64,000 bases of DNA from NCBI GenBank assembly GCA_900766825.1, contig CAAFWU010000026.1, positions 18,044 through 82,043 on the forward strand, written 5' to 3'. The notes beneath the pieces are model-generated. The model saw nothing but the letters and a program-made list of their open reading frames with translations, was not told where the DNA came from and ran no database searches. The stretch comes from Bacteroidales bacterium (GTDB lineage: Bacteria; Bacteroidota; Bacteroidia; Bacteroidales; Marinilabiliaceae). Below, piece by piece: positions 1-8,125 of this stretch (the first letter of the stretch is position 1; every line of letters begins with the position of its first letter). A program made the position numbers and the translations under genes.

Positions 1-696
1 GGCATAGTCGCGGAAGTAGGCGGCCGAGTCGGCATCGTAGGCTATGCCGCAGATGGTGTAGGAACCAAGCGAAATGTCTCCCATTAAGGTGCCAGTGAGC
101 TCGAAGGCGGGAACGGTGACGTCCAGTTTTTCCTCATCGCCATCGAGATATTTGCGGATCTGATAGGTTACGCTCTCATTGGTGTAGTCGTAGACGCCCC
201 CAACCGATACCTTGATAGATGAGGTGTAGGATTTAACGTAATAACCTAAGAAAGAGTAGGTCATCTCTAGGGGCATGGTGCCATATTTGAACTTGACGGT
301 GAGGTCGAGTGTGCCTTTGGCATGACTATACTCACCAACGAGGCTGCTGCCAGTGATGGTTTTCTCGGCCTCGTCGACAGTAACAGTCTCGCTGAAGGTT
401 TGGTCGGCAAAGGTTACGACCATGTTCTCCATGGAGAAGACTGCGTTGTGGATGGTGAAGGAGGGAATGGTCATTGTAGAGCCAGGGGTCATCTCGTAGG
501 ACTTGGCAGGGATGGTGATGTCGGCCGTGGTGGCACCCGTTGTGAGGAGGGTAACGGCGTCGCGGTCGGCCTCGACATTAACACTCATGACACTCATGGT
601 TGATTTGCCAACAAATGTGAGTGCGCTGTGGTTTTGTGCCATGGCTGTGCAAGCAACAGCAACGAGCGACATGAAAAGGGAGATAAAATTCTTCAT
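1..696 (-). CDS. Calycin-like domain secreted protein, partial (runs off window start)
   Basis: Open minus-strand frame with no stop from the ATG at 696 to the window edge, giving 232 residues and lacking its C-terminus. It opens with a clear signal peptide (MKNFISLFMSLVAVACTAMA, then Q), so the product is exported. The rest is rich in Thr, Val and Tyr in alternating beta-strand patterns such as LTVKFKYGTMPLEMTYSF. This resembles the Bacteroidota putative calycin-like domain (lipocalin-type barrel, often two repeats per protein). Family assignment is from the look of the sequence only; no ligand or substrate can be named. An imperfect promoter lies about 50 nt upstream. Confidence 0.6.
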   Translation of the reverse strand, partial: MKNFISLFMSLVAVACTAMAQNHSALTFVGKSTMSVMSVNVEADRDAVTLLTTGATTADITIPAKSYEMTPGSTMTIPSFTIHNAVFSMENMVVTFADQTFSETVTVDEAEKTITGSSLVGEYSHAKGTLDLTVKFKYGTMPLEMTYSFLGYYVKSYTSSIKVSVGGVYDYTNESVTYQIRKYLDGDEEKLDVTVPAFELTGTLMGDISLGSYTICGIAYDADSAAYFRDYA

Positions 697-744
697 TTAA
701 ATCTGTTGATATCTGTTTTGTTTTAATGTTTCTGAATTCGGATG

Positions 745-775
745 CAAGTTTACGGCGATTTGGAGGGCTACGCAA
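745..775 (-). promoter_or_regulatory. Candidate Bacteroidota promoter for the calycin-like gene
   Basis: Read on the minus strand: TTG, 20 nt, then TAAACTTG, one mismatch from the TAnnTTTG -7 consensus, about 50 nt upstream of the ATG at 696. Confidence 0.4.
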
Positions 776-865
776 TACTCAAAAACGAGTATTTTGATGA
801 GAGGGGTTAAGGGAGATGCCGAAAGCGAGAGATAACAGTTAATGCTCTTTTGCCTGACACAGGAA

Positions 866-899
866 AAGGCACTAACCCTTATTGCAGGGTTAGTGCCTT
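866..899 (-). terminator. Hairpin terminator after the GH25 gene
   Basis: Perfect 14-bp inverted repeat (AAGGCACTAACCCT, 6-nt loop, complement) starting 17 nt past the stop of the minus-strand gene, followed on that strand by a short T run. Confidence 0.75.
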
Positions 900-915
900 A
901 CTTGTAATGACTGTA

Positions 916-1770
916 CTATTTTATGAGTAGGTCGTTGATTTTGAAGCGATTGAAATAGATGGCATCGAGATCGACGGGCCAGAAGACACCAGGGATGGAG
1001 CCGTTTTCGGCAAACTGCCAAATGTCGGCATGCTCGGGGGGGGTGGCCACACCATAGCGGGCTACCCATAGGGGGCAATGTGCCAACTCGCTATCGATTA
1101 TTAGGGAGCCGAAGTTGTGGGAGGCGTAGATGATGGGTCGGACGCCATAGTGTTTTTTGAGTAGAGCCACCAATTCCTTGAGGTTCTGGCGGACGATGGC
1201 GGGTTTATGGTTGGCCAATATGGACTCCTCGAGGTCGATGACAGGACGAATATCACCCTTGACGAGACCTGAGTTTGTGATGAAGTTTTGGAATTGGTCG
1301 GCCACGGGGGCCATGGTCATAACATGATAGGCGCCGTACTTGATGTTGGTGGAGCGGACACCTTGCTGGTTGGCTTGGGACTTAGTGTCAACAAAGTCGG
1401 CACCCTCGGTGGCTTTGACAAAGACAATAATGATGTCTGACGAAGCTGTTTTCTCTTTTTTCCCTTGACGTCGGGTGGCCACATTGTAGGGAATAGTGGA
1501 GAGTTCTGCCCAATTGATATCGCCCTGAAAACGAGAGACATCGATGCAATAGGCATCGGCTATGGGGACGTAGGGGCTGGAGAAGAACTGCTGCTCGATG
1601 CGTTTGAAGTAGGGTATGGTATTTCGACCAAAGTGTCGGCCAGACTCGGTCAAAAAAAGCCACGCCAAGGCGGAGAGCATGAGCAGAGCAACCGCCAGAA
1701 TAATGACCTTTAGGTTGGGTTTGCGCTTGCTCTTCTTTTTGGAAGTGCCTCTTTTTGATTTAGTTACCAT
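916..1770 (-). CDS. Membrane-anchored GH25 lysozyme-like muramidase
   Basis: 284 residues. Lys/Arg-rich start (1-20), one membrane segment (about 21-40), then a glycoside hydrolase family 25 domain (about 72-280). GH25 landmarks are visible: CIDVSRFQGDINW (Asp77), VKATEGADF (Glu122), the catalytic DxE in PVIDLEE (Asp179, Glu181), IIYAS and WVARY. The family cleaves the beta-1,4 bond between N-acetylmuramic acid and N-acetylglucosamine. The anchor suggests a role in cell-wall remodelling in the periplasm rather than a phage lysin. It is monocistronic, with a promoter core at 1847 and a hairpin terminator after the stop. Confidence 0.88.
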   Translation of the reverse strand: MVTKSKRGTSKKKSKRKPNLKVIILAVALLMLSALAWLFLTESGRHFGRNTIPYFKRIEQQFFSSPYVPIADAYCIDVSRFQGDINWAELSTIPYNVATRRQGKKEKTASSDIIIVFVKATEGADFVDTKSQANQQGVRSTNIKYGAYHVMTMAPVADQFQNFITNSGLVKGDIRPVIDLEESILANHKPAIVRQNLKELVALLKKHYGVRPIIYASHNFGSLIIDSELAHCPLWVARYGVATPPEHADIWQFAENGSIPGVFWPVDLDAIYFNRFKINDLLIK

Positions 1771-1846
1771 GATTGGGTGGAAAGGTAGGGGTTAAGCTTT
1801 GGCAATGGTTGGGAGACTCCTTTGGCTTAATACTTAAAAAGTTGTG

Positions 1847-1854
1847 CAAAGTTA
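1847..1854 (-). promoter_or_regulatory. -7 box for the GH25 gene
   Basis: TAACTTTG on the minus strand, an exact match to TAnnTTTG, 77 nt upstream of the ATG at 1770. No clear -33 TTTG at 19-21 nt. Confidence 0.5.
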
Positions 1855-1898
1855 CGTTTTTTTGAGATTGGCATGGGGAAACAGGGGGATATTAGGAA

Positions 1899-1939
1899 TA
1901 AAAAAATCCCTTGCCAAGGCACTAAACCAAGACAAGGGA
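1899..1939 (-). terminator. Rho-independent terminator of asnB
   Basis: TCCCTTG/CAAGGGA inverted repeat (1907-1913 and 1933-1939) followed on the minus strand by seven T residues, downstream of the asnB stop. Confidence 0.75.
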
Positions 1940-2046
1940 AGGTATGGATGGGGTTAGGTTAGGAAGGTAAATGTCTCAAGATGGGTCACTTACCATTCAA
2001 TAAAGGGTATGATTTACAAAATGGGATACAAAGAGGGGCGATGGGC

Positions 2047-3630
2047 TTAGATGCCGCTGGCGCCATAGTTGGGGAGTACGCGAGCCGAGGGGTCGTTGAC
2101 GTTGCAGTTCTCCCATTCTTTGTTAGGCATCCAGAAATCTTTGATGACCTCGGAGCGACCAGGGAAGTGTTGCTCGAAGATCTCGCGATAGAGAAGGCTC
2201 TCCTTGGTAATTGGCTGAACGTGAGTGTACTTAGCTCGTTTTTGTTCAAACTCTTGGTCGGTATAGAAGGCCTCGGCGAAGGCTTTGAGGTACTCGACTG
2301 AGCTGTGACCCACGGCGTCGGAGAAGGCAGCCTTTTCGCGATAGAGAATGCTGTGGGGGAGATAGTCGCCCTCGAAACTCTTGCGGAGGAGGCGTTTGCC
2401 CATGCCCGTTTTGTTGAGTTTCATCTCGGGGTCGATGCTCATGACGTAGCGGACGAAGTCAAGGTCGCCAAAGGGAACTCGGGCCTCGAGGCTGTTGCCG
2501 CTTATGCAACGGTCGGCACGGAGGACGTCATACATATAGAGTTCGTTGACACGCTTAACGGCTTCTTGTTGGAAGGCTTCGGCGCTGGGAGCATAGTCGG
2601 TATACTTGTAGCCGAAGAGTTCGTCGCTAATCTCGCCAGTGAGGAGGACCTTGATGTTGGTTTTCTCACGTATGTACTTACAAATCATGTACATGCCAAT
2701 TGAGGCACGAATGGTTGTGATGTCGAAAGTCTCGGTGAGATAGATGAGGTGGCTGAGCGAGTTGAAGATATCGTCCTTGGTGAAGAGGACCTCGGTATGG
2801 TCGCTGCCAATGTAGTCGGCCACTTGCTTGGCATACTTGGTGTCGATGGGACCATCCTCAATGCCAACGGCAAATGTTTTGATGGGTTTGCCCAGATGAC
2901 GAGCCGCAATGGCGCACACGAGGCTGGAGTCGAGACCGCCAGAGAGGAGGAAGCCTACGGGCACATCGCTCTGGAGACGTTTGACAACGCCCTCGGTGAG
3001 GAGTTTGTTAATCTTTTGGCAAACGACCTCCTCGGAGTCATGGTTATAGCCGTTGGGGGTTGCGGTGACGTCTGTATACTGAATAAACTTCTCGCCATCG
3101 AAGACATGACCAGGAGGGAAAGGCATTACGGTTTTGCAGAGGGTGTTGAGGGCCTTCATTTCGGAGGCGAAGCAGATGTCGCCCTCTGGGGTATAGCCGT
3201 AGAACATGCCACGGATGCCAATGGGGTCGCGGGCAGCCAAGAATTTGTCGGTCTTGCTGTCGTAGATTACGAGAGCGAACTCACCATCGAGTTCACGCGC
3301 CATCTCCTCGAGACCTTTGTCGGCCAAAAGGGGGAGTATGCATTCACAGTCGGAACCGCTCTTGAAATTATAGTTGGCGTAACGCTCACGAAGTGCGGGG
3401 CTATTGAAGATCTCACCATTGCAAGTAAGGTAGACACCATCCGACACAAAGGGTTGATTACCAGCGTCGGATACGTCCATGATGCTGAGGCGGTGGAAAG
3501 CCATCCATCCTCTTGGAAGATCCTGCTCCAAGGTGTTGTCGGGACCTCGATGCTTAATGCGATAAGCTTCATGACCAAAACTTAGTTTGGTAGCGAAGTC
3601 GTTTCCAGTGTATACTGTGAATCCACACAT
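2047..3630 (-). CDS. asnB: Asparagine synthase B (glutamine-hydrolysing)
   Basis: 527 residues. Makes asparagine from aspartate, ATP and glutamine in the cytoplasm. The N-terminal class II glutaminase starts with the catalytic Cys2 (MCGF, Met removed) and shows HRGPD, CNGEIFN and the GSDCE substrate loop. The C-terminal synthetase has the PP-loop SGGLDSS at about 230 and a later LTGEISDELFGY motif. Length is close to E. coli AsnB (about 554). The start is fixed by the need for Cys at position 2. It is a single gene with its own promoter and terminator. Confidence 0.96.
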   Translation of the reverse strand: MCGFTVYTGNDFATKLSFGHEAYRIKHRGPDNTLEQDLPRGWMAFHRLSIMDVSDAGNQPFVSDGVYLTCNGEIFNSPALRERYANYNFKSGSDCECILPLLADKGLEEMARELDGEFALVIYDSKTDKFLAARDPIGIRGMFYGYTPEGDICFASEMKALNTLCKTVMPFPPGHVFDGEKFIQYTDVTATPNGYNHDSEEVVCQKINKLLTEGVVKRLQSDVPVGFLLSGGLDSSLVCAIAARHLGKPIKTFAVGIEDGPIDTKYAKQVADYIGSDHTEVLFTKDDIFNSLSHLIYLTETFDITTIRASIGMYMICKYIREKTNIKVLLTGEISDELFGYKYTDYAPSAEAFQQEAVKRVNELYMYDVLRADRCISGNSLEARVPFGDLDFVRYVMSIDPEMKLNKTGMGKRLLRKSFEGDYLPHSILYREKAAFSDAVGHSSVEYLKAFAEAFYTDQEFEQKRAKYTHVQPITKESLLYREIFEQHFPGRSEVIKDFWMPNKEWENCNVNDPSARVLPNYGASGI

Positions 3631-3661
3631 GTTCCTTTTGTTTTATCTTATTTTGATGTCG

Positions 3662-3692
3662 CAAAGTTACTGTTTAAAACCAATTCACCAAA
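3662..3692 (-). promoter_or_regulatory. Promoter of asnB (-33 TTTG, -7 TAACTTTG)
   Basis: On the minus strand TTTG (3689-3692), a 19-nt spacer, then TAACTTTG (3662-3669): an exact match to the Bacteroidota sigma-ABfr promoter, 32 nt upstream of the start codon. Confidence 0.8.
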
Positions 3693-4059
3693 GAAAACTT
3701 CGATTTATTAGTGATTTTAGGGTAAAAAAATTCATTTCTTTAGCTCATGAGGGGTAAAAAGTGACAAACTGAAGCAAGTACAAAAAATATACTTTGAAAG
3801 GAATGTGGAGAAAAATTAGGGGGTTATCGGTACAAAAAATAGCCACAACAAGCAACACACCATCTTCTCAAGAGGGGGTACATAGCACCAATTAATATAC
3901 TTTTTCAAACCACACCCCCTATTTCTATAAGCAAGGGGATAGAACAGTGAAGCAGAAAGAGCAAATGGCGGGTTGTGTGGGTTGGTTGGCAAGGAATGTT
4001 GGGAGATGTTTTAAGAAAAGAGAGTGCTTTTTTTGTATATTAGCACGTAATATTAAGAA
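3693..4059. other. Intergenic region, AT-rich, no gene seen
   Basis: Gap between divergent asnB and the 4060 lipoprotein gene. No ORF of note. The word GTACAAAAAATA occurs twice about 50 nt apart (near 3778 and 3830). AATATACTTT also occurs twice. A weak -7-like TATATTAG sits just before 4060. I assign no function. Confidence 0.4.
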
Positions 4060-5385
4060 ATGGAACAGATGATACGCAAAGGAGCAAAAGAGATAATGCT
4101 GAGTGTCCTGGTGGCAATGATGGGTTTCCTGACCACCCAGTGCACAAACGATGACGGCGGTGCAGACCGTGAACCCGACGTGCTATTCGACGAGAACTAT
4201 TTTGCCACATCGACCGACACGGCCGTAACGGGCAAGAGTTCGGACATAACATTTTGCAGTGCCAAGCTTCAGGGCAAGATAAACGTGAAGCCGCAGAGCT
4301 ATTTGGGTTGCGTGTTCGGCATTGTGCTGTCCACCGACCCAGACCCAAACCCGAAGAGCGACTTGGTGTTCCCAAGCAAATCGACATCTCAGCTTTTCAC
4401 CATAGAGGCTACGGGGCTTGCCATGGGCACACGATATTATTATCGCGCCTTCTTCCGCTACAATTCGGAGATTAAGGTGGGTAGGGTTATGTATTTTACA
4501 ACAAACCAGAGCGATGTGCGAAACGAGGGGGTAACGGACATCACTCCCTTCTCGGCGAACGTGCATGCCATAACGGGTATTAAGTTGAACGACAGTAGAT
4601 TCAAGGGAGAGTATGGCATTCTGTACACTGCACGCCAGACAGACCGCCCTAATGCTCAAGTGGACGTTTTTGCCAAGGGAACGGTGGCAGCCGAGGACTC
4701 GATACGTTTTACTGTGGCGCTGGATGACCTGACTCCGAGCACAAAGTACGTCTTTCAGCCCTATATAAAAATTGACACAAGCTATTATTATGGTACCACG
4801 AGCAGTTTTAGCACCACAGCTCTCAAGGTGATAAACGACAACAAGGCTGTGGATATGGGCATTGGAACACTGTGGGCCTCGCGCAATGTTGGTGCCACGT
4901 CGGCCGAGTTGGCGGGCACTTACTTTGCCTGGGCCGACCCCGATGGGACCAATTGCTCAAGGGATTTAAATGACTATAGATCGGATAAGAGCGAGATATC
5001 GGGCACGGAGTATGACATGGCCACCATGAACGAAGGTGTGGGTTGGGAGATGCCGACCTACGAGCAGGTGCGCGACCTGATTAACAACTGCCGATGGAAT
5101 TGGACGACATACAACGGAGTGCAGGGCTATGTGGTTATGAGTAAGGTGAATGGCAACACCATATTCTTTCCTGCGGTGGGCTACGCACGCCCCACGGGGG
5201 ATGGTCGTGAGATTGACGGAGCCAACGTGTCTCAGCCCGTTGGTTTCTATTGGACGGGTAGCCTAAACAATAACTTTCCTGACTACGCCTACAGTCTCTA
5301 TATTACCAAAGGGACGCGGGACTTGAACAATATGCTCCACGACCGCAGTTATGGCTATGTTGTGCGTGCCGTTTTGGCTCAATAG
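4060..5385 (+). CDS. Putative surface lipoprotein with fibronectin-like and FISUMP-like domains
   Basis: 441 residues. Short hydrophobic leader ending in Cys (LTTQC) followed by TNDDGG; acidic residues right after the lipid Cys resemble the Bacteroidota lipoprotein export signal for surface display. Two fibronectin-III-like segments follow (about 50-140 and 150-260; TRYYYRAFFRY and STKYVFQPYIK are typical F-G strand patterns). The C-terminal 270-441 part (MGIGTLWASRNVGA, YFAWADP, GWEMPTYEQV, YWTGS, VRAV) looks like the Fibrobacter-type major paralogous domain. Probably adhesion or glycan binding; no enzyme motif. It is 42 nt upstream of the 5428 gene, likely one transcript. Confidence 0.65.
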   Translation: MEQMIRKGAKEIMLSVLVAMMGFLTTQCTNDDGGADREPDVLFDENYFATSTDTAVTGKSSDITFCSAKLQGKINVKPQSYLGCVFGIVLSTDPDPNPKSDLVFPSKSTSQLFTIEATGLAMGTRYYYRAFFRYNSEIKVGRVMYFTTNQSDVRNEGVTDITPFSANVHAITGIKLNDSRFKGEYGILYTARQTDRPNAQVDVFAKGTVAAEDSIRFTVALDDLTPSTKYVFQPYIKIDTSYYYGTTSSFSTTALKVINDNKAVDMGIGTLWASRNVGATSAELAGTYFAWADPDGTNCSRDLNDYRSDKSEISGTEYDMATMNEGVGWEMPTYEQVRDLINNCRWNWTTYNGVQGYVVMSKVNGNTIFFPAVGYARPTGDGREIDGANVSQPVGFYWTGSLNNNFPDYAYSLYITKGTRDLNNMLHDRSYGYVVRAVLAQ

Positions 5386-5427
5386 GTTGACGTAAGTTTT
5401 TATTTCCCAGAAAAATAACGAGAAGCT

Positions 5428-6162
5428 ATGAGCTATAAAAGATTGGGATTGATAGGTCTGCTGATGCTTATTGGCAACGTAACGGTCTGGTGTCAAGCAG
5501 CCGAAGAGACAAGAAGTGGGGTTGCGCTAAAGAAGTGGGGCCATGAATGGAATGCGGAGTGCGAAGCAGAAAGCTACATAACGGAGATGGGTGACACGCT
5601 GGACATTGTGGCACCCATGGGTCTGACTCTATGGAGAGTGGGCAGGATGCAGAGCCCTATGGAGATTACATACCGCGCACGCGTTATTGTGAACGGAGGG
5701 GCTCATGACCGGCTGAGTGATCTTAACTGCTTCTGGATGGCTAAGGACCCCAAGCATGCAGATGACATCATGTTCGATAGTGGCAGCCGCAGGGCTGTGT
5801 TTAACAGATGCTATGCTCTTGAGTTATATTACGTTGGCTACGGTGGCAACAGAAACAGCACAACTCGTTTTAGAAGATACACAGGCGACGAGCGTGGCAT
5901 ACGTGAGAAGGAGTATAGACCCACGGTGCTAAAGGAGTACACTGACTCGGCTCATCTGCTGAAGGCTAACCATTGGTACGAGATAAAGATAACCGCTGAA
6001 AGCAACGGACGGACAACATACACTATTGACGGCGAGACCCTTGTGGACTATGTGGACACAGAGCCGCTGACCGAGGGTTGGTACGGGTTCCGCACCACAC
6101 ATGCTCACGTGCAGATTACGGACTTTAGAGTGAGGGAATTGACTGGGGAGAGAAAGAGATAG
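5428..6162 (+). CDS. Secreted DUF6250-like concanavalin-fold protein
   Basis: 244 residues with a signal peptide cleaved near VTVWCQA. The body is an all-beta jelly roll: WGHEWNAECE, ITYRARVIVNGG, LNCFWMAKDP, NHWYEIKITAES, TYTIDGETLVDY, EGWYGFRTTHAHVQITDFRV. The ending pattern (small dimension, then WYGFRT and an F-V strand) is that of laminin-G/concanavalin-like domains annotated as DUF6250 or 3-keto-disaccharide hydrolase-like in Bacteroidota. Likely binds or cleaves a glycan outside the inner membrane; the catalytic residues cannot be named. Likely cotranscribed with the preceding lipoprotein gene. Confidence 0.65.
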   Translation: MSYKRLGLIGLLMLIGNVTVWCQAAEETRSGVALKKWGHEWNAECEAESYITEMGDTLDIVAPMGLTLWRVGRMQSPMEITYRARVIVNGGAHDRLSDLNCFWMAKDPKHADDIMFDSGSRRAVFNRCYALELYYVGYGGNRNSTTRFRRYTGDERGIREKEYRPTVLKEYTDSAHLLKANHWYEIKITAESNGRTTYTIDGETLVDYVDTEPLTEGWYGFRTTHAHVQITDFRVRELTGERKR

Positions 6163-6239
6163 GAGAGGAAGAAGGGACGATTTGGGCTCGATATAGAAAA
6201 AAGATATTGCGGCTGTGGCGAGGCAAGGACTTAAGGGTT

Positions 6240-7868
6240 TTAGGCTTCGCACCAGTCGCTAATTGTTTTGGTTTGTGAGGAGAAATTGACGCCTACTAAT
6301 CGAATGCGTTTGTTAAGAGCCCGAAAAGGGACATCGTAGGCCTGATTGCGGATCTGCTCAATAGCTTCAGTTGCCGAACCATCCCTTTTAAACTCAAAGA
6401 TATAGACCGTGTCTGAGGTTTGCACTATGGCATCGGCGCGCCCATGGGCGAAACGTACTTCGGATCTAACATCGTAGCCTAAGAGAGTGAAAAGGATGTA
6501 AAAGGCATTCTGAAAAAGAGCCTCGGTGTAGGCAAAGGCACCGCCAGAGACTGAGGCTGCATATGGAACAGAGGCAAAGAGCGACGTGAGGATGTTCATA
6601 ACATTTGCCAAATTGCCCATGCGGAGTTCACGAACAATGTCAGTATATCGTACGCCATGCTCACCAAAAGTAGAAATCTGTCTCATGTACATGGGAGCCA
6701 AACGCTTAAAAAAGCTCATACTGACCTCCTCGTTAGGGAAAGCCAAAATGAACTCACCAAACTCATCGGGACCTTGCGAAAGAGTTAGGTAGCCAGTTTG
6801 ATAGAGCAAGGGAATTAGTAGCATATCTTCTGGGACAAGCGACATAAGATCATCGGGAGAGGCTTTAATCTCATGGTCGGAGATAGATGCAATGCTTAGG
6901 TTGCTCTCGACAATGCGATGGAGTAGGAAAGTTGGGGAGCCGCTCTCGAACCAATAGTTGCCAAACTGTTTGTCGTCGAAGGCGTTGATGAGGCTAAAGG
7001 GATTATAAACACCCAACATATTAGGAGCAAAGTGGTAGCCATCGTATTTTCTCTTGAGATTAAGGAGACAATGGGGAACCGACAGGCTATTGGCTTGTGC
7101 CAATTGGAGAATTTCGGGCTCAAAATTGGCAACAAGTTCAGACTCAGTAACACCACAGATGGCCGAGAACTGAGGGTTCATGGAGATGTCCTTAAGGTTG
7201 TTGAGCTCACTAAATATGGAGACCTTGGTCATTTTGGTAACCCCCGTAAAGAGAGCAAAGCGAATGTGCTCGGCGCAATCTTTGAGGGCTCCGTAGAAAC
7301 CCTTGAGGATGTTGCGAACTTTATCTTGTTCTGAAGTTTGGGTGCTGTGGGCGTTTAGAGAATAGGGATTGTTACCAAAATCGGCACTATTGGCTAAAAG
7401 TGGATGGTCGTACTCATCGACCAAGAAAACAACACGTTGCCCCGTAAGGGTATGCGCCGTGCGAATGACATTGGCCAAGCGAAGCCCCAGAGGAGCATCG
7501 GATGGTTTAATTGCATAATCTTTTTCCCAAGCAGATAGGTAATAGTCAATGGTTTGGCGGAGTGAGGCGGCATCGGAGCCAGAATCGGAACTTGCAAAAC
7601 TGATGTTCAGAACAGGGTGTTTGACCCAATCTTTTTCCAACGAGTCAATTTTGAGTCCTTTGAAGAGTTCTCTGTTCCCCCAAAAGAGGTTTTTGATAGT
7701 GGAGACCAATAGACTCTTGCCGAAACGACGAGGACGGGAGAGGAATACAAAGCAATAGGAAGAGACGAGGTTATAGACAAGATCTGTCTTATCCACATAG
7801 ACCATGTTATCGTTGCGGATTATCTCAAAACTTTGTATGCCAATGGGCAAGCGTCTCTTTGGTTGCAT
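6240..7868 (-). CDS. AAA-ATPase-like / PD-(D/E)XK nuclease protein
   Basis: 542 residues. N-terminal AAA-ATPase-like domain (LPIGIQSFEIIRND, VDKTDLVY, RPRRFGKSL as P-loop, VVFLVDEYDHPL as Walker B). C-terminal PD-(D/E)XK-like domain with YTEALFQNAFYILF, GRADAIVQ and YIFEFKRDG (E-x-K core). This is a family heavily expanded in gut Bacteroidota, function unknown, and often multi-copy. I use the ATG at 7868 rather than an upstream in-frame one because a good -7 box at 7901-7908 lies between them. It is convergent with the 5428 gene. The DUF4143 fragment at 31014 is a relative of the same broad ATPase group. Confidence 0.8.
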   Translation of the reverse strand: MQPKRRLPIGIQSFEIIRNDNMVYVDKTDLVYNLVSSYCFVFLSRPRRFGKSLLVSTIKNLFWGNRELFKGLKIDSLEKDWVKHPVLNISFASSDSGSDAASLRQTIDYYLSAWEKDYAIKPSDAPLGLRLANVIRTAHTLTGQRVVFLVDEYDHPLLANSADFGNNPYSLNAHSTQTSEQDKVRNILKGFYGALKDCAEHIRFALFTGVTKMTKVSIFSELNNLKDISMNPQFSAICGVTESELVANFEPEILQLAQANSLSVPHCLLNLKRKYDGYHFAPNMLGVYNPFSLINAFDDKQFGNYWFESGSPTFLLHRIVESNLSIASISDHEIKASPDDLMSLVPEDMLLIPLLYQTGYLTLSQGPDEFGEFILAFPNEEVSMSFFKRLAPMYMRQISTFGEHGVRYTDIVRELRMGNLANVMNILTSLFASVPYAASVSGGAFAYTEALFQNAFYILFTLLGYDVRSEVRFAHGRADAIVQTSDTVYIFEFKRDGSATEAIEQIRNQAYDVPFRALNKRIRLVGVNFSSQTKTISDWCEA

Positions 7869-7900
7869 AGTGGGAAAAGTATGATGAGATGACTCTTTAG

Positions 7901-7908
7901 CAAATATA
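7901..7908 (-). promoter_or_regulatory. -7 box for the AAA-ATPase gene
   Basis: TATATTTG on the minus strand (exact TAnnTTTG), 33 nt upstream of the ATG at 7868. A TTTG lies further up at 7934-7937, spacing 25 nt, somewhat long. Confidence 0.5.
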
Positions 7909-8024
7909 CAGAAAAATTCATGTTTAGATGCCTCAAACAAAAGTTTTGTGTAAAAGGGGAAACGTGGGCGTCAAGAGATGAATAAGAGATGGAATAGCAG
8001 ATACTCACTAAGGAAGAAAAGAAG

Positions 8025-8073
8025 AATGCCGATGTCCAAACCCTTGTGTAGTTTGGGTTTGGGCATCGGCATT
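8025..8073 (-). terminator. Long hairpin terminator after TonB receptor 1
   Basis: 19-nt arms (8025-8043 and 8055-8073) with one mismatch and an 11-nt loop, followed on the minus strand by a T/C-rich run. It lies about 50 nt past the receptor stop. Confidence 0.7.
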
Positions 8074-8125
8074 GTTATGATATGCAGCAACTTGGGACTA
8101 ACTGATGACGCTGTTGGAATGAGTT